A stretch of 64,000 bases of DNA from Pantoea conspicua (GCF_002095315.1 NZ_MLFN01000003.1:1-64000); one strand, 5' to 3'; positions 14,013 to 24,256 are shown, counted from the first letter of the stretch. Notes: generated by a model from the sequence alone, not told the origin. Numbers and translations are program-made.

Positions 14013-15734
14013 ATGAAACAAACCGTGGCGGCGCTGGTCGCCAAAACGCTTGAAAACGCCGGGGTTAAAAGAATCTGGGGCGTTACCGGGGATTCATTAA
14101 ACGGCCTGAGCGACAGTCTGAACCGCATGGGCACCATTGAATGGATGCCGACCCGTCATGAAGAAGTGGCGGCGTTTGCGGCGGGTGCTGAAGCGCATAT
14201 CAGCGGCGAGCTGGCGGTCTGCGCCGGTTCCTGCGGGCCAGGTAACTTACATCTGATCAACGGCTTGTTTGACTGCCACCGCAACCGCGTGCCGGTGCTG
14301 GCCATTGCGGCGCATATTCCGTCGAGTGAGATCGGCAGCGGCTATTTTCAGGAGACCCATCCGCAGGAGCTGTTTCGCGAATGCAGCCATTACTGTGAAC
14401 TGGTCTCTAATCCGGAGCAGTTGCCACAGGTGCTTGGCATCGCGATGCGTAAAGCGATTCTTAATCGCGGCGTCTCGGTGGTGGTATTGCCGGGTGATGT
14501 TGCACTCAAGCCCGCGCCTGAAAACGCCAACGCTGCGTGGTATCCGCCGCAGCTGCCACAGGTGCTGCCGCAGGCCGCTGAACTGGCCCAGCTGGCACAG
14601 ACCCTGAATGCAGCCAGCAATATTACTCTGCTGTGTGGCAGCGGCTGCGCCGGCGCGCATCAGGAGGTGGTGACGCTGGCTGAAACGCTGAAAGCGCCGA
14701 TTGTCCATGCGCTGCGTGGCAAAGAACATCTCGAATATGACAATCCCTACGACGTCGGCATGACCGGGTTGATCGGTTTCTCCTCCGGCTTCCACGCCAT
14801 GATGAATGCCGAAACGCTGGTCCTGCTCGGCACTCAGTTCCCCTATCGCGCCTTCTATCCGGAAAAAGCCCGGATCATTCAGATTGATATCAATCCCGGC
14901 AGCCTCGGCTCGCACTGTCACGTCGACGAAGCCTATGTCGGCGACGTGAAAACCACCTTGCAGGCGTTGCTGCCGCAGCTGACCAGTAAAACCGATCGCA
15001 CGCATCTCGACAGCGCGCTGGAACACTATGTTGATGCGCGTAAAAGCCTCGATGAGCTGGCGCAACCCAACGATAAACAACCGATTCATCCGCAATATCT
15101 GGCACAGCAGATCAGTCACTACGCCAGCGAAGATGCCATCTTTACCTGCGACGTCGGCACGCCGACCGTCTGGGCCGCGCGTTATCTGAAGATGAACGGT
15201 AAACGCCGGCTGCTGGGATCGTTTAACCACGGATCCATGGCGAACGCGATGCCGCAGGCGCTGGGCGCGCAGTCAATTGACCGCAATCGCCAGGTGGTGG
15301 CGCTGTGCGGCGACGGCGGATTCAGCATGCTGATGGGCGATTTTATCTCACTGGCGCAGCTTAAAATGCCAGTCAAGCTGGTGATCTTCAACAACAGCGT
15401 GCTCGGCTTCGTGGCGATGGAGATGAAAGCGGGCGGCTACCTCACCGACGGCACCGAGCTGGACAATCCTGACTTTGCCGCCATCGCCGAGGCGTGCGGT
15501 ATCAAAGGTCTCCGGGTTGAAAAAGCGTCTGAGCTGAACGGCGCGCTGGAGCAGGCGTTTGCCCATGACGGTCCGGTGCTGGTCGATGTCATCACCGCCA
15601 AAGAGGAACTGGCGATGCCACCGCAGATCAAAATGGAGCAGGCCAAAGGCTTCAGTCTTTACATGCTGCGCGCCATTCTTAATGGCCGCGGCGATGAAGT
15701 GGTAGAACTGGCGAAAACCAACTGGCTGCGGTAA
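14013..15734 (+). CDS. poxB: Pyruvate dehydrogenase (quinone)
   Basis: Peripheral membrane flavoenzyme that oxidatively decarboxylates pyruvate to acetate and passes electrons to ubiquinone, mainly in stationary phase. The 573-residue protein has the three thiamine-enzyme domains: N-terminal PYR domain with the catalytic Glu in [12 protein letters not shown], a central FAD domain, and the C-terminal TPP-binding GDGG (~432) followed by NN. The C-terminal amphipathic lipid-binding segment is present in standard form ([16 protein letters not shown]). The ATG at 14013 follows AAGGAGAACAAG; the upstream 17 codons are rejected. Confidence 0.97.
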   Translation: MKQTVAALVAKTLENAGVKRIWGVTGDSLNGLSDSLNRMGTIEWMPTRHEEVAAFAAGAEAHISGELAVCAGSCGPGNLHLINGLFDCHRNRVPVLAIAAHIPSSEIGSGYFQETHPQELFRECSHYCELVSNPEQLPQVLGIAMRKAILNRGVSVVVLPGDVALKPAPENANAAWYPPQLPQVLPQAAELAQLAQTLNAASNITLLCGSGCAGAHQEVVTLAETLKAPIVHALRGKEHLEYDNPYDVGMTGLIGFSSGFHAMMNAETLVLLGTQFPYRAFYPEKARIIQIDINPGSLGSHCHVDEAYVGDVKTTLQALLPQLTSKTDRTHLDSALEHYVDARKSLDELAQPNDKQPIHPQYLAQQISHYASEDAIFTCDVGTPTVWAARYLKMNGKRRLLGSFNHGSMANAMPQALGAQSIDRNRQVVALCGDGGFSMLMGDFISLAQLKMPVKLVIFNNSVLGFVAMEMKAGGYLTDGTELDNPDFAAIAEACGIKGLRVEKASELNGALEQAFAHDGPVLVDVITAKEELAMPPQIKMEQAKGFSLYMLRAILNGRGDEVVELAKTNWLR

Positions 15735-15751
15735 AACAACAGCATCACCCA

Positions 15752-15779
15752 GGCGGGCGCGATGCCCGCCTTTTTTTTT
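15752..15779 (+). terminator. Rho-independent terminator of poxB
   Basis: Stem GGCGGGC / GCCCGCC with a five-base loop followed by nine T residues. It separates poxB from ltaE, only 26 bases before the ltaE start. Confidence 0.92.
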
Positions 15780-15804
15780 CTACCGCCACGTTCAGGAGCA
15801 CCCG

Positions 15805-16806
15805 TTGATCGATTTACGCAGTGATACCGTGACCCGGCCCAGCGCCGCCATGTTAAGCGCCATGATGTCCGCCGAAACCGGTGATGATGTCTATCGTGAT
15901 GATCCTACCGTCAATGCCCTGGAGGCAGAAGCGGCGCGCCTGAGCGGTAAAGCGGCTGCGCTGTTCTTTCCGACCGGCACCCAGGCCAATCTGGTGGCCT
16001 TGCTGAGCCACTGCCAGCGCGGGGATGAATATATCGTCGGACAGCAGGCGCATAACTACAAATATGAAGCGGGCGGCGCGGCGGTGCTGGGCAGTATCCA
16101 GCCGCAGCCGATTCTGGCCGCCGACGATGGCACCCTGCCGCTCGACGTAGTGGCCGCCGCGATCAAGCCTGACGATATTCACTTTGCCCGCACCCGCCTG
16201 TTGAGTCTGGAGAATACCCATCACGGTAAAGTCTTGCCGTTATGTTATCTGGAACAGGCGTGGAACTTTACCCGTGAGCACGCGCTGGCGCTGCATATTG
16301 ATGGCGCACGCATCTTTAACGCCGTGGTCGCTCAGCAGACCACGCTGGAAGGAATTGCCCGCTATTGCGACAGCCTGACCATCTGCCTGTCAAAAGGGCT
16401 GGGGACGCCGGTCGGGTCACTGTTATGTGGCGATGCGGCGCTGATTGAACGCGCGCGCCGCTGGCGAAAAATGACCGGCGGCGGCATGCGGCAAGCCGGG
16501 ATTCTGGCGGCGGCCGGACTCTATGCCCTGCAGCACAACGTGGCGCGCCTGCAACAGGACCACGATAATGCTGCCTGGCTCGGACAGCGGCTGCATGAAC
16601 TTGGCGTTGAGGTGATCGACCAGCAAACTAACATGCTGTTTGTCCAGCTTCCGGCCAACCAGGTTGAACCCTTAGCGGCCTGGATGAAGGCGCGTGGTGT
16701 GCTGATCAGCGCCGGTCCCCGTACCCGACTGGTCACCCATCTGGATGCCGATCGCGCGGCACTCGAACAGGTTGTTAGCCACTGGAAAGCCTTTCTCCAG
16801 CAGTAA
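15805..16806 (+). CDS. ltaE: Low-specificity L-threonine aldolase
   Basis: PLP enzyme that cleaves L-threonine and L-allo-threonine to glycine and acetaldehyde. The 333-residue protein has the start block IDLRSDTVTRPS, the cofactor-stacking histidine region THHGKVLP, and the PLP lysine K197 in CLSKGLGTPVG. The start is a TTG at 15805 with CAGGAG six to ten bases upstream; no ATG fits the conserved N-terminus. poxB-ltaE is the conserved order. Confidence 0.96.
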   Translation: MIDLRSDTVTRPSAAMLSAMMSAETGDDVYRDDPTVNALEAEAARLSGKAAALFFPTGTQANLVALLSHCQRGDEYIVGQQAHNYKYEAGGAAVLGSIQPQPILAADDGTLPLDVVAAAIKPDDIHFARTRLLSLENTHHGKVLPLCYLEQAWNFTREHALALHIDGARIFNAVVAQQTTLEGIARYCDSLTICLSKGLGTPVGSLLCGDAALIERARRWRKMTGGGMRQAGILAAAGLYALQHNVARLQQDHDNAAWLGQRLHELGVEVIDQQTNMLFVQLPANQVEPLAAWMKARGVLISAGPRTRLVTHLDADRAALEQVVSHWKAFLQQ

Positions 16807-16816
16807 ACCAGCCTGA

Positions 16817-17641
16817 TTATTGCGCCGCGCCATATTTTTCCAGCAGCGCGGCCGCTATCGCGGCGGTTTCCGCATCGGCGTTGCCACGATAGTCTGCCGG
16901 GCGAAAATGCATCTGAAACGCCGCGATCACTCTCTGCTGCTGGCGCGCCTCCATTGCGTTATCGACCGGGTAGCCGTAGCGCTGTAATCTCTCCACGATA
17001 AGCTCAACCGGCACCGCAGCCTGCGGGTCCTGACCGGCTAAGTGAAACGCCACGCGTCGGGCGTCGGGCCAGGCACCCAATCCACGCTGCGCCAGCTGCT
17101 GCCAGGGAAACAGCGGACCGGGGTCCTGTTTGCGCTGCGGCGCAATATCGCTGTGGCCGACGATATTTTCCGGCGGGATAGCGTAGCGCTGGCAGATGTC
17201 ACGCAGCAGCGCCTCCAGCGTAGTGATTTGCGCTGCGGTAAACGGCTGCCACTCGCGGCCGGTCAGGGTACGACGGTAACCGCGATTCACCAGTTCGATG
17301 CCAATCGAGGTGTCGTTAATCCGGCTGGCGCCGCGCCAGAAGCTCGGTCCGGCGTGCCACGCCAGTTGCTGCTCCGGCACCAGTTGCCAGACAACGCCTT
17401 TGCCGCCGCGCTGTGGCGGCTGGCGCGGGATCAGATAATGGGCGCTGACCTGTTGATCGGTCAGGGTGGCGAGCGAGGAGGGGAAGTCTTCGGCGGTATA
17501 GTGAATCACAATCACCTTGACCCGCGGCCGTGCTCCCTGCGCGGGATGCCGCAGGTCGGCCCAGTAGCCAGCACGAGATTCCACCCCGGACTGACAGCCG
17601 ACCAGCAGCAACGTGGCTAACAGCAACAGCAGGCGTTTCAA
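16817..17641 (-). CDS. amiD: N-acetylmuramoyl-L-alanine amidase AmiD (outer-membrane lipoprotein)
   Basis: Zinc amidase that cleaves the sugar-peptide bond in peptidoglycan and anhydro-muropeptides. The 274-residue protein has a lipoprotein signal with lipobox LVGC (C16), an Amidase_2 domain with zinc-ligand histidines in VIVIHYTA and [18 protein letters not shown], and a C-terminal peptidoglycan-binding fold (~195-260). The start is a TTG at 17641 that overlaps the ybjQ TGA (TTGA), so its translation is probably coupled to ybjQ. Confidence 0.95.
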   Translation of the reverse strand: MKRLLLLLATLLLVGCQSGVESRAGYWADLRHPAQGARPRVKVIVIHYTAEDFPSSLATLTDQQVSAHYLIPRQPPQRGGKGVVWQLVPEQQLAWHAGPSFWRGASRINDTSIGIELVNRGYRRTLTGREWQPFTAAQITTLEALLRDICQRYAIPPENIVGHSDIAPQRKQDPGPLFPWQQLAQRGLGAWPDARRVAFHLAGQDPQAAVPVELIVERLQRYGYPVDNAMEARQQQRVIAAFQMHFRPADYRGNADAETAAIAAALLEKYGAAQ

Positions 17642-17958
17642 CGCACGATCACCGCCGTACCGCTGATGCTCACCATCAGCATACTGCTCTCTTTGCCGAC
17701 CGTTTCGTAGTCGATATCAATGCCGACCACCGCATTGGCGCCCAGCGCTTTTGCCTGCTCTTCCAGCTCTTTGAAGGCAATTTCCCGCGCCTTACGCAGC
17801 TCTTTTTCATACGCGCCAGAGCGACCGCCGACGATGTCGCGAATGCCCGCGAAAAAATCGCGGAAAATATTGGCACCGAGAATCGCCTCACCGGTCACCA
17901 CACCGCAATAATCCGTAATGCTGTGGCCTTCCAGTGTGGGGGTTGTAGTAAATTTCAT
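17638..17958 (-). CDS. ybjQ: UPF0145 family protein YbjQ
   Basis: Conserved small protein (YbjQ/UPF0145, pentameric heavy-metal-binding-like fold) of unknown function. The 106-residue product has the near-invariant core [17 protein letters not shown] and [19 protein letters not shown]. The ATG at 17958 has AAGGAG six bases upstream; an ATG two codons earlier would abut the ribosome site. First gene of a two-gene unit with amiD, divergent from ybjP. Confidence 0.95.
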   Translation of the reverse strand: MKFTTTPTLEGHSITDYCGVVTGEAILGANIFRDFFAGIRDIVGGRSGAYEKELRKAREIAFKELEEQAKALGANAVVGIDIDYETVGKESSMLMVSISGTAVIVR

Positions 17959-18064
17959 CGTCATCTCCTTGTTGAAAACCGGACTAAGGCTCTTTCGACT
18001 AAAAAGCACGGCTATACTCTATGCTAAAAAGGGCAACTTGCCAGAGAACTATAAGGAAATCGAG

Positions 18065-18604
18065 ATGAGAAACAACGCGTTTGCGTTAATGATCCCAGCG
18101 GCCCTGCTGCTCAGCGCCTGTACTACCGTTGAGCCAGTGATTAAGGATAATGGCCCGCGTAGCGCGCCCTGTATTGAAGGCGGCCCTGATCAGGTAGCCC
18201 AGCAGTTCTACGATTTGCGTGTTGAACAGCCGACTCAGGGATTGCCCGACAGCACCACGCTGGCGAAATACCGCCCTTATCTGAGCGATGCGCTCTATCA
18301 CGCCTTGCAGGCCGCCAGCGGCAGCAATGCCGGTGCTCAGTGGCGCAACGGCGATCTCTTTTCCAGCCTGTCGCAGGGTCCGACCGCGGCCAGCGTAGCG
18401 GACGCTTCCACCATTCCTAACCGTGATGCGCGTAATATTCCGCTGCGGGTTGATCTGAGTCGCGACGGCAAGCAGTGGCAGGATGAAGTGCTGATGATCC
18501 ACCAGGGCAGTTGCTGGGTGGTCGATGATGTTCGCTACATGGCAAACCCGGTGCATGCCGAGGGTGGCAGCCTGAGCCAGATGCTTGAAAAATCGAAAAA
18601 ATAA
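18065..18604 (+). CDS. ybjP: Lipoprotein YbjP (DUF3828)
   Basis: Predicted lipoprotein of unknown function. The 179-residue protein starts MRNNAFALMIPAALLLSAC with lipobox LLSAC (C19), then a soluble DUF3828-type domain. The ATG at 18065 follows AAGGAAATCGAG and gives a proper signal peptide; the long upstream extension is rejected. A strong terminator separates it from the art operon. Confidence 0.9.
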   Translation: MRNNAFALMIPAALLLSACTTVEPVIKDNGPRSAPCIEGGPDQVAQQFYDLRVEQPTQGLPDSTTLAKYRPYLSDALYHALQAASGSNAGAQWRNGDLFSSLSQGPTAASVADASTIPNRDARNIPLRVDLSRDGKQWQDEVLMIHQGSCWVVDDVRYMANPVHAEGGSLSQMLEKSKK

Positions 18605-18626
18605 TCAGCCGGTGAGGGCGTGATAA

Positions 18627-18659
18627 AAAGCGCGAGGCGTTAATGCCCGCGCTTTTTTT
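18627..18659 (+). terminator. Rho-independent terminator of ybjP
   Basis: AAAGCGCG / CGCGCTTT stem (18627-18634 and 18648-18655) with the T run continuing to 18659. Confidence 0.88.
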
Positions 18660-18765
18660 GTTTCTGCTGGCGCGCGGCGCGGTCCTTCACACTGCCGGAG
18701 CGCACACGATATTGTGCTAAGCTTTAGCGGTTTCACTGCCGTTTCATAAATTTTAACCCACCTCA

Positions 18766-18783
18766 ATTGCATAACTATTCTGG
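18766..18783 (+). promoter_or_regulatory. Weak ArgR-box-like sequence upstream of artP
   Basis: ATTGCATAACTATTCTGG shares the first half and the ATTC core of the 18-base ARG box (WNTGAATWWWWATTCANW) but has about three or four mismatches. It lies 45 bases before the artP start. No good second box was found at the usual 21-base spacing, so this is tentative. Confidence 0.3.
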
Positions 18784-18827
18784 TGACGTTAAAATCCGCG
18801 ACACTAATAGCTATTCAAATCTGGCGC

Positions 18828-19556
18828 ATGAGTATTCAACTAAACGCAATAAACTGCTTCTACGGTGCTCATCAGGCGCTGTTCGACATCAACCTTGAGT
18901 GTCCGCAAGGCGAAACGCTGGTGTTGCTGGGTCCCAGCGGTGCCGGTAAGAGTTCGTTGCTGCGGGTACTGAATTTGCTGGAGCAACCCCGTTCGGGTCA
19001 GCTGCAGATCGCCGGTAACCAGTTCGACTTCAGCCAGAAACCGGCTGAAGCCGCAATCCGCGAGCTGCGTCAGAACGTCGGGATGGTCTTTCAGCAATAT
19101 AATCTCTGGCCGCACCTCACCGTGCTGCAGAACCTGATGGAAGCGCCCTGCCGTGTACTGGGCCTCAGCAAGAGCGACGCGCGCGCCCGGGCAGATAAGT
19201 TGCTCGATCGTCTGCGCCTGACGCCCTACAGCGACCGCTTTCCACTGCATCTCTCCGGCGGTCAGCAGCAGCGTGTGGCTATTGCCCGCGCGCTGATGAT
19301 GGAGCCGCAGGTGCTGCTGTTTGATGAGCCGACCGCCGCGCTCGATCCGGAAATTACCGCACAGATCGTCACCATTATTCGCGAACTGGCCCAGACCCGG
19401 ATTACCCAGGTGATCGTGACCCATGAAGTGGAAGTGGCGCGTAAAACCGCCAGCCGCGTGATCTACATGGAGAATGGTCATATCGTGGAACAGGGCGATG
19501 CCAGTCGCTTTACACAGCCGCAAACCGAAGCGTTTGCTCACTATCTTTCGCACTAA
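18828..19556 (+). CDS. artP: Arginine ABC transporter ATP-binding protein ArtP
   Basis: ATPase of the periplasmic arginine uptake system. The 242-residue protein has Walker [10 protein letters not shown] (35-43), Q-loop [10 protein letters not shown], signature [15 protein letters not shown] and Walker [13 protein letters not shown]. The ATG at 18828 gives [16 protein letters not shown], the E. coli start; the 15-codon upstream extension is rejected. First gene of artPIQM. Confidence 0.97.
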   Translation: MSIQLNAINCFYGAHQALFDINLECPQGETLVLLGPSGAGKSSLLRVLNLLEQPRSGQLQIAGNQFDFSQKPAEAAIRELRQNVGMVFQQYNLWPHLTVLQNLMEAPCRVLGLSKSDARARADKLLDRLRLTPYSDRFPLHLSGGQQQRVAIARALMMEPQVLLFDEPTAALDPEITAQIVTIIRELAQTRITQVIVTHEVEVARKTASRVIYMENGHIVEQGDASRFTQPQTEAFAHYLSH

Positions 19557-19571
19557 GTCAGGATGCTAACA

Positions 19572-20303
19572 ATGAAAAAAGTCGTACTTGCTGCACTGCT
19601 TGCTGGTTTTAGCCTGAGCGCCACCGCGGCGCAGACCATTCGTTTCGCCACCGAAGCTTCTTATCCTCCGTTTGAGTTCGTCGATTCTGACAACAAGATT
19701 CAGGGCTTCGATGTCGATCTGGCGAATGCGCTGTGTAAAGAGATGGACGCGACCTGCACCTTCACCAACCAGGCGTTCGACAGCCTGATCCCCAGCCTGA
19801 AATTTCGTCGCTTTGACGCAGTAATGGCGGGCATGGATATCACCCCTGAGCGTGAAAAACAGGTACTGTTCAGCAAGCCTTATTACGACAACTCGGCGCT
19901 ATTCGTGGCGCAGAAAGGAAAAGTGGCCAGCGTTGAAGCGCTGAAAGGCAAGCGCGTCGGCGTGCAAAACGGTACCACTCACCAGAAATACCTGACCGAG
20001 AAGCACAGTGACATCACCACCGTGCCGTACGACAGCTATCAGAATGCGGTGCTGGATCTGAAAAATGGCCGTATTGATGCTGTATTCGGTGACACCGCAG
20101 TAGTCAACGAGTGGCTGAAGCAGAATGCCGCACTGGCTGCCGTCGGCGACAAAGTCACGGACAAAGCCTACTTTGGTACCGGCCTGGGCATTGCGGTGCG
20201 TACCGGTAACACCGATCTGCAAACCCAATTCAACGGTGCGCTGGATAAAATCAAAGCTGATGGCACCTATAAAACCATCTACAGCAAATGGTTCCCGCAG
20301 TAA
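19572..20303 (+). CDS. artI: Arginine ABC transporter periplasmic binding protein ArtI
   Basis: Secreted solute receptor of the art operon. The 243-residue protein has a signal peptide (cleavage near residue 19-20, SATAA) and a class-3 solute-binding domain with the family blocks EASYPPFEF, FDSLIPSLKFRR and AGMDITPER. It lies between artP and artQ, hence called artI; the separate artJ paralogue is downstream of artM. The ATG at 19572 starts a proper signal peptide, unlike the three-codon upstream alternative. Confidence 0.95.
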   Translation: MKKVVLAALLAGFSLSATAAQTIRFATEASYPPFEFVDSDNKIQGFDVDLANALCKEMDATCTFTNQAFDSLIPSLKFRRFDAVMAGMDITPEREKQVLFSKPYYDNSALFVAQKGKVASVEALKGKRVGVQNGTTHQKYLTEKHSDITTVPYDSYQNAVLDLKNGRIDAVFGDTAVVNEWLKQNAALAAVGDKVTDKAYFGTGLGIAVRTGNTDLQTQFNGALDKIKADGTYKTIYSKWFPQ

Positions 20304-20309
20304 TCTCTG

Positions 20310-21026
20310 ATGAATGAAATGATGACCCTCGCAAGCGCCGCCGGCATGACCGTCGGCCTTGCCGTTTGTGCGCTTATCGCTGGCCTGGTGCTGGCGATGA
20401 TTTTCGCTGGCTGGGAGTCACTGCGCTGGAAACCGCTGGCGTGGACCGGCACCGGCCTGGTCACCCTGATCCGCGGTCTGCCGGAAATTCTGGTGGTGCT
20501 GTTTATCTATTTCGGTGCCTCTCAGCTGCTGCTGACTCTGTCTGATGGTTTCACCCTCAATTTCGGTCTGTTTCAGTTGCCGGTGCAGGTTGAGATTGAA
20601 AACTTCGACGTCAGTCCGTTCCTGTGCGGTGTGATAGCGCTGGCGATGCTCTATGCCGCCTACGCCTCGCAGACGCTGCGTGGCGCGCTGAAAGCGGTGC
20701 CGGTCGGTCAGTGGGAGTCGGGTCAGGCGCTGGGGATGAAAAAATCGGCGATATTTCTGCGTCTGATCATGCCGCAGATGTGGCGTCATGCCCTGCCGGG
20801 GCTCGGCAATCAGTGGCTGGTGCTGCTGAAAGACACCGCACTGGTGTCGCTGATTAGCGTCAACGACCTGATGCTGCAAACCAAAAGTATTGCGACCCGC
20901 ACGCAGGAGCCGTTTACCTGGTTTCTGGTGGCGGCGGCCATCTACCTGGTGATCACCTTGTTCAGCCAGGCAGTACTTCGCCGCATTGAGTTGCGCACGA
21001 CCCGATTTGAACGGGGGAACAGCTGA
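20310..21026 (+). CDS. artQ: Arginine ABC transporter permease ArtQ
   Basis: Inner-membrane permease of the arginine system. The 238-residue protein has about five membrane segments and the His/Glu/Gln-type (HisMQ family) cytoplasmic loop around [20 protein letters not shown]. Six bases separate it from artI, and its TGA overlaps the artM ATG by one base (TGATG), so ArtQ and ArtM are made together. Confidence 0.96.
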   Translation: MNEMMTLASAAGMTVGLAVCALIAGLVLAMIFAGWESLRWKPLAWTGTGLVTLIRGLPEILVVLFIYFGASQLLLTLSDGFTLNFGLFQLPVQVEIENFDVSPFLCGVIALAMLYAAYASQTLRGALKAVPVGQWESGQALGMKKSAIFLRLIMPQMWRHALPGLGNQWLVLLKDTALVSLISVNDLMLQTKSIATRTQEPFTWFLVAAAIYLVITLFSQAVLRRIELRTTRFERGNS

Positions 21027-21694
21027 TGCTGGCGTATCTGCCCGAATTACTGAAAGGATTACACACCAGCCTGACGCTGACCGCGGCCTCGCTGGTGCTG
21101 GCGCTGCTGCTGGCGCTGCTGTTCACTGTGGTGCTGGCGTTGAAAACGCCGGTTTTTAATCCGCTGGTGAAAAGCTTTATCACACTGTTTACCGGCACCC
21201 CGCTGCTGGTGCAGATCTTCCTGATCTACTACGGTCCGGGCCAGTTTCCGGCGATCCAGCAGATCCCCTGGCTGTGGCATCTGCTGTCGCAGCCGTGGTT
21301 ATGCGCCATGCTGGCCCTGTCGCTTAACAGCGCGGCTTATACCACCCAGCTGTTTTACGGTGCGGTGCGAGCTATTCCGGCCGGTCAGTGGCAATCCTGC
21401 GCCGCGCTGGGTATGAATCGCAAAGATACGCTGCGTATTTTGCTGCCTTATGCATTTAAGCGCGCCCTCTCCTCTTACTCCAATGAAGTGGTGCTGGTAT
21501 TTAAAGGCACCTCGCTGGCCTATACCATCACCCTGATGGAAGTGATGGGCCACGGCCAGTTGCTCTACGGCCGCACCTATGACATCACGGTCTATGCCGC
21601 CGCCGGGCTGGTTTACCTCTGCGTCAACGGCGTGTTGACGCTGATGATGCGGCTGATCGAAAAACGCGCCCTGGCTTTTGAGCAACGCAACTGA
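21026..21694 (+). CDS. artM: Arginine ABC transporter permease ArtM
   Basis: Second permease of the arginine transporter (222 residues). It has the TLTAASLVLALLLALLF first membrane segment and the EAA-type loop AIPAGQWQSCAALGMNRKDT. It is translationally coupled to artQ and followed by a perfect hairpin, then the ArgR-controlled artJ. Confidence 0.96.
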   Translation: MLAYLPELLKGLHTSLTLTAASLVLALLLALLFTVVLALKTPVFNPLVKSFITLFTGTPLLVQIFLIYYGPGQFPAIQQIPWLWHLLSQPWLCAMLALSLNSAAYTTQLFYGAVRAIPAGQWQSCAALGMNRKDTLRILLPYAFKRALSSYSNEVVLVFKGTSLAYTITLMEVMGHGQLLYGRTYDITVYAAAGLVYLCVNGVLTLMMRLIEKRALAFEQRN

Positions 21695-21696
21695 TT

Positions 21697-21720
21697 GTCA
21701 GGCGGGATCACCCGCCTGAC
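21697..21720 (+). terminator. Hairpin after artM
   Basis: Perfect ten-base stem GTCAGGCGGG / CCCGCCTGAC with a four-base loop, three bases past the artM stop. There is no T tract, so it may protect the 3' end or give partial termination. Confidence 0.6.
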
Positions 21721-21740
21721 TCGCCTGAAAAATCACAACG

Positions 21741-21758
21741 ATTGCATAAAAATTCATT
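21741..21758. promoter_or_regulatory. ArgR operator (ARG box) upstream of artJ
   Basis: ATTGCATAAAAATTCATT matches the 18-base ARG box consensus WNTGAATWWWWATTCANW at every defined position but one (C for A). It lies 60 bases before the artJ ATG. artJ is ArgR-repressed in E. coli, which fits. A second, adjacent box was not clear by eye. Confidence 0.7.
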
Positions 21759-21817
21759 ATCTGGCAGGGTAAGGCCCTCTCAGAGTCGTGAACACGTCGT
21801 GTTACAGGAGTCGTATA

Positions 21818-22549
21818 ATGAAAAAATGGATTGTTGCCGCCACGCTGGCTTCGCTGGCCCTTAGCGCCCAGGCCGCTGAAAAAATTCGCTTCGCCGCCTC
21901 GGCGACCTACCCGCCGTTCGAATCGCTGAATCGTGAAAATCAGCTGGTCGGTTTCGATATCGATCTGGCGAAGGCGCTCTGCCAGCAGATGAAAGCGGAC
22001 TGTACCTTTACCAACAACGCGTTCGACAGCCTGATCCCTTCGCTGAAGTTCCGCCGCTATGATGCGGTCATTTCCGGCATGGACATCACCCCCGAGCGCA
22101 GCAAGCAGGTCGATTTTACTCAGCCCTACTACGCTAACTCCGCTATCGTGATCGCCCGCAAAGGCCAGTTCAGTGATTTTGCTGCCCTGAAGGGCAAGCG
22201 TCTCGGCGTCGAGAACGGCACCACCCACCAGAAATACCTGCAGGAGAAACATCCTGAGGTGACGGTGGTAGCTTATGACAGCTATCAGAATGCCATTCTG
22301 GATATGAAGAATGGGCGTCTGGATGGGGTGTTTGGTGACAGCGCCGTGGTGAATCAGTGGCTGAAGACCAACAGCGATCTGGCGACCGTCGGCGAGCACG
22401 TCACCGATGCCGACTACTTTGGCACCGGCCTCGGCATTGCGGTGCGCAAAGGCAACACCGAATTACGCGATCGCTTTAATCATGCGCTGGCCGAACTGAA
22501 AGCCAATGGCCGCTGGCAGCAGATTAACCAGCAGTGGTTTCCGGAATAA
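21818..22549 (+). CDS. artJ: Arginine-binding periplasmic protein ArtJ
   Basis: High-affinity L-arginine receptor for the ArtPQM transporter. The 243-residue protein has a signal peptide ending SAQAA (~20) and a solute-binding domain very close to ArtI (shared FDSLIPSLKFRR, GMDITPER, KGKR, NGTTHQKYL). The two look like an old tandem duplication. It is separately transcribed, with its own ArgR box and an ACAGGAG ribosome site before the ATG at 21818. Confidence 0.96.
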   Translation: MKKWIVAATLASLALSAQAAEKIRFAASATYPPFESLNRENQLVGFDIDLAKALCQQMKADCTFTNNAFDSLIPSLKFRRYDAVISGMDITPERSKQVDFTQPYYANSAIVIARKGQFSDFAALKGKRLGVENGTTHQKYLQEKHPEVTVVAYDSYQNAILDMKNGRLDGVFGDSAVVNQWLKTNSDLATVGEHVTDADYFGTGLGIAVRKGNTELRDRFNHALAELKANGRWQQINQQWFPE

Positions 22550-22584
22550 ACCGCAGACGCGGGCTCAGTACCTGAGTCCGCAGC

Positions 22585-23715
22585 TTAGCGCAGCTGGCGT
22601 GTTAACAACGCCAGCACTTCAAAATGGGCAGTGTGCGGAAACATATCAAACAACTGCACCTTGCTGATCTGATAATCACTCAGTCGGACCACGTCTTGCG
22701 CCAGCGTCTGCGGATTACAGCTGGAATAGAGCAGGTAATCGGGTGCCATCTGACTGAGATAGTCACACAGTTCAGCACCTATGCCGCGACGCGGCGGATT
22801 CACCAGCACCAGCTGCGGCACCGCATCACGACCGGTAGCAAATGCGGTCGAATCCAGCGCGGCAAACTGCACCTTTTCCAGTTCCATCATCTGCGCTGAA
22901 CGCTGCGCGCATTTAATCGCCTCGGCGCTGATTTCGATACCGGTCAACTGCATCTCTGGCGTGGCGCAGTGCAGGCCAAATCCGCCCACGCCGCAAAACA
23001 GATCCCACATGCTGGTGACCGACAATTCACGCACCCATTGACGTGCCGTGGCGTAGAGCGCGCTGGCGACCTGCGGATTGGTCTGGAAGAAACTCTGTGG
23101 ACGGATCCACAGCGGTACGCCGTTAAAGTTTTCCGCCAGCGACTGCGCTGGCGTCAGCGCTATTTCCTGCTCCCCTTCCAGAATCGCCATGTGCACCGGC
23201 TGAATATTGGCTGAGATAACCCTCAGCTGCGGCAACTGCTGTTGCAGTTCCGGCAGCGCCGCACGCAGCTGTGCCAGCTTGGTGGTGGAACGCAGCACAA
23301 AGCGCAGCATCATGCCGCCCTGCTGACTCTCCGTGAGCAACAGATATTTCAGTTCGCCCCGTTTGCGCGCCACGTTATAGGGCGTCAGACCAGCGCGGGC
23401 GATAAACGGCCGTAGCGCAGCGAATACCGGCTGAAAACTGGCTGGATAGAGCGGGCAGTCGCACAGGTCGACCGCCTCGCCATCCCGCTGCACCATGCCG
23501 AACACCGGACGTTCCACGCTGCCGCTGACGACCATCTTGGCTTTATTACGAAACGCCTGCTGCGGGGAGGTGATCGGTGGCAACCACTGCGCGACCGGCT
23601 GTTGAGCCAGCAGCTGTTCCAGCCAGGACTGTTTATCAGTCAGCTGTTGCGGATAGGGTTTTTCCAGCCACTGACAGGAGCGGCAACGGTTAGCGTCATA
23701 GAGCGCGCAATGCAT
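22585..23715 (-). CDS. rlmC: 23S rRNA (uracil-747-C5)-methyltransferase RlmC
   Basis: SAM-dependent enzyme that makes m5U747 in 23S rRNA. The 376-residue protein has an N-terminal 4Fe-4S cluster motif (C3, C11, C14, and a fourth Cys in DLCDCPLYP), the SAM-binding [12 protein letters not shown], the NPPRRGIG motif and the catalytic cysteine in [12 protein letters not shown]. It is convergent with artJ and upstream of nothing else; 48 bases separate it from ybjO on the same strand. Confidence 0.96.
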   Translation of the reverse strand: MHCALYDANRCRSCQWLEKPYPQQLTDKQSWLEQLLAQQPVAQWLPPITSPQQAFRNKAKMVVSGSVERPVFGMVQRDGEAVDLCDCPLYPASFQPVFAALRPFIARAGLTPYNVARKRGELKYLLLTESQQGGMMLRFVLRSTTKLAQLRAALPELQQQLPQLRVISANIQPVHMAILEGEQEIALTPAQSLAENFNGVPLWIRPQSFFQTNPQVASALYATARQWVRELSVTSMWDLFCGVGGFGLHCATPEMQLTGIEISAEAIKCAQRSAQMMELEKVQFAALDSTAFATGRDAVPQLVLVNPPRRGIGAELCDYLSQMAPDYLLYSSCNPQTLAQDVVRLSDYQISKVQLFDMFPHTAHFEVLALLTRQLR

Positions 23716-23763
23716 GGGAAAGCCTGTATTAACGGTCGGGAGGTCGGGCGGAGTGCGATTGTA

Positions 23764-24231
23764 TCATCGCTTGCTGAAAAATGCGCGACTGCTGAGCGGC
23801 ACAAACAGCAGCAACAGCACCAGCAGATCAGGGAGCTTTTGCAGCAGAGTGTGATGGACGATCTGACGATTGTTGTCGCCATCAATGCTGAAGATTTCCG
23901 GGTAGATCCAGCCCATCGACGCCATCAGCATATAGCCCAGCACAATCACCTGCGTGGCGATATATCCCCAGCGCCCGCGGTTGCTGCCGCGCATCAGGGT
24001 GAAGGCGCAGCGCAGTTCGAACAGGAAGATCAGCTGGCTGGCAACAAAGATAAAGGTGGAATCCCAGGCCTGGGCGCTGCGATGGACAAAGTTGGCAAGC
24101 TCGCTGTATCCAAGCTCATTTGCCAGCATCAGTACACTCAGGCAACGCGTGGCAATAATGGCAATGCCCGCTACGGTGACCGGTACCGGTGCCTCGGAGA
24201 GCGTGCTGCTGTTTTTGAAGATTTCTGACAT
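23764..24231 (-). CDS. ybjO: Inner-membrane protein YbjO (DUF2593)
   Basis: Conserved membrane protein of unknown function, 155 residues with four predicted membrane segments (about 20-40, 57-78, 88-108 and 132-150). It resembles E. coli YbjO in sequence and in position between rlmC and potI. A terminator lies between it and the upstream pot genes, so it likely has its own promoter in the 24232-24256 gap or reads through. Confidence 0.85.
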   Translation of the reverse strand: MSEIFKNSSTLSEAPVPVTVAGIAIIATRCLSVLMLANELGYSELANFVHRSAQAWDSTFIFVASQLIFLFELRCAFTLMRGSNRGRWGYIATQVIVLGYMLMASMGWIYPEIFSIDGDNNRQIVHHTLLQKLPDLLVLLLLFVPLSSRAFFSKR

Positions 24232-24256
24232 AGTCCGTGACTCCAGCCGATCGAAA

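Noticed and set aside
14247-15230. Long minus-strand frame (327 codons) across poxB
   Set aside because: Antisense shadow of poxB with biased composition and no recognisable domain.
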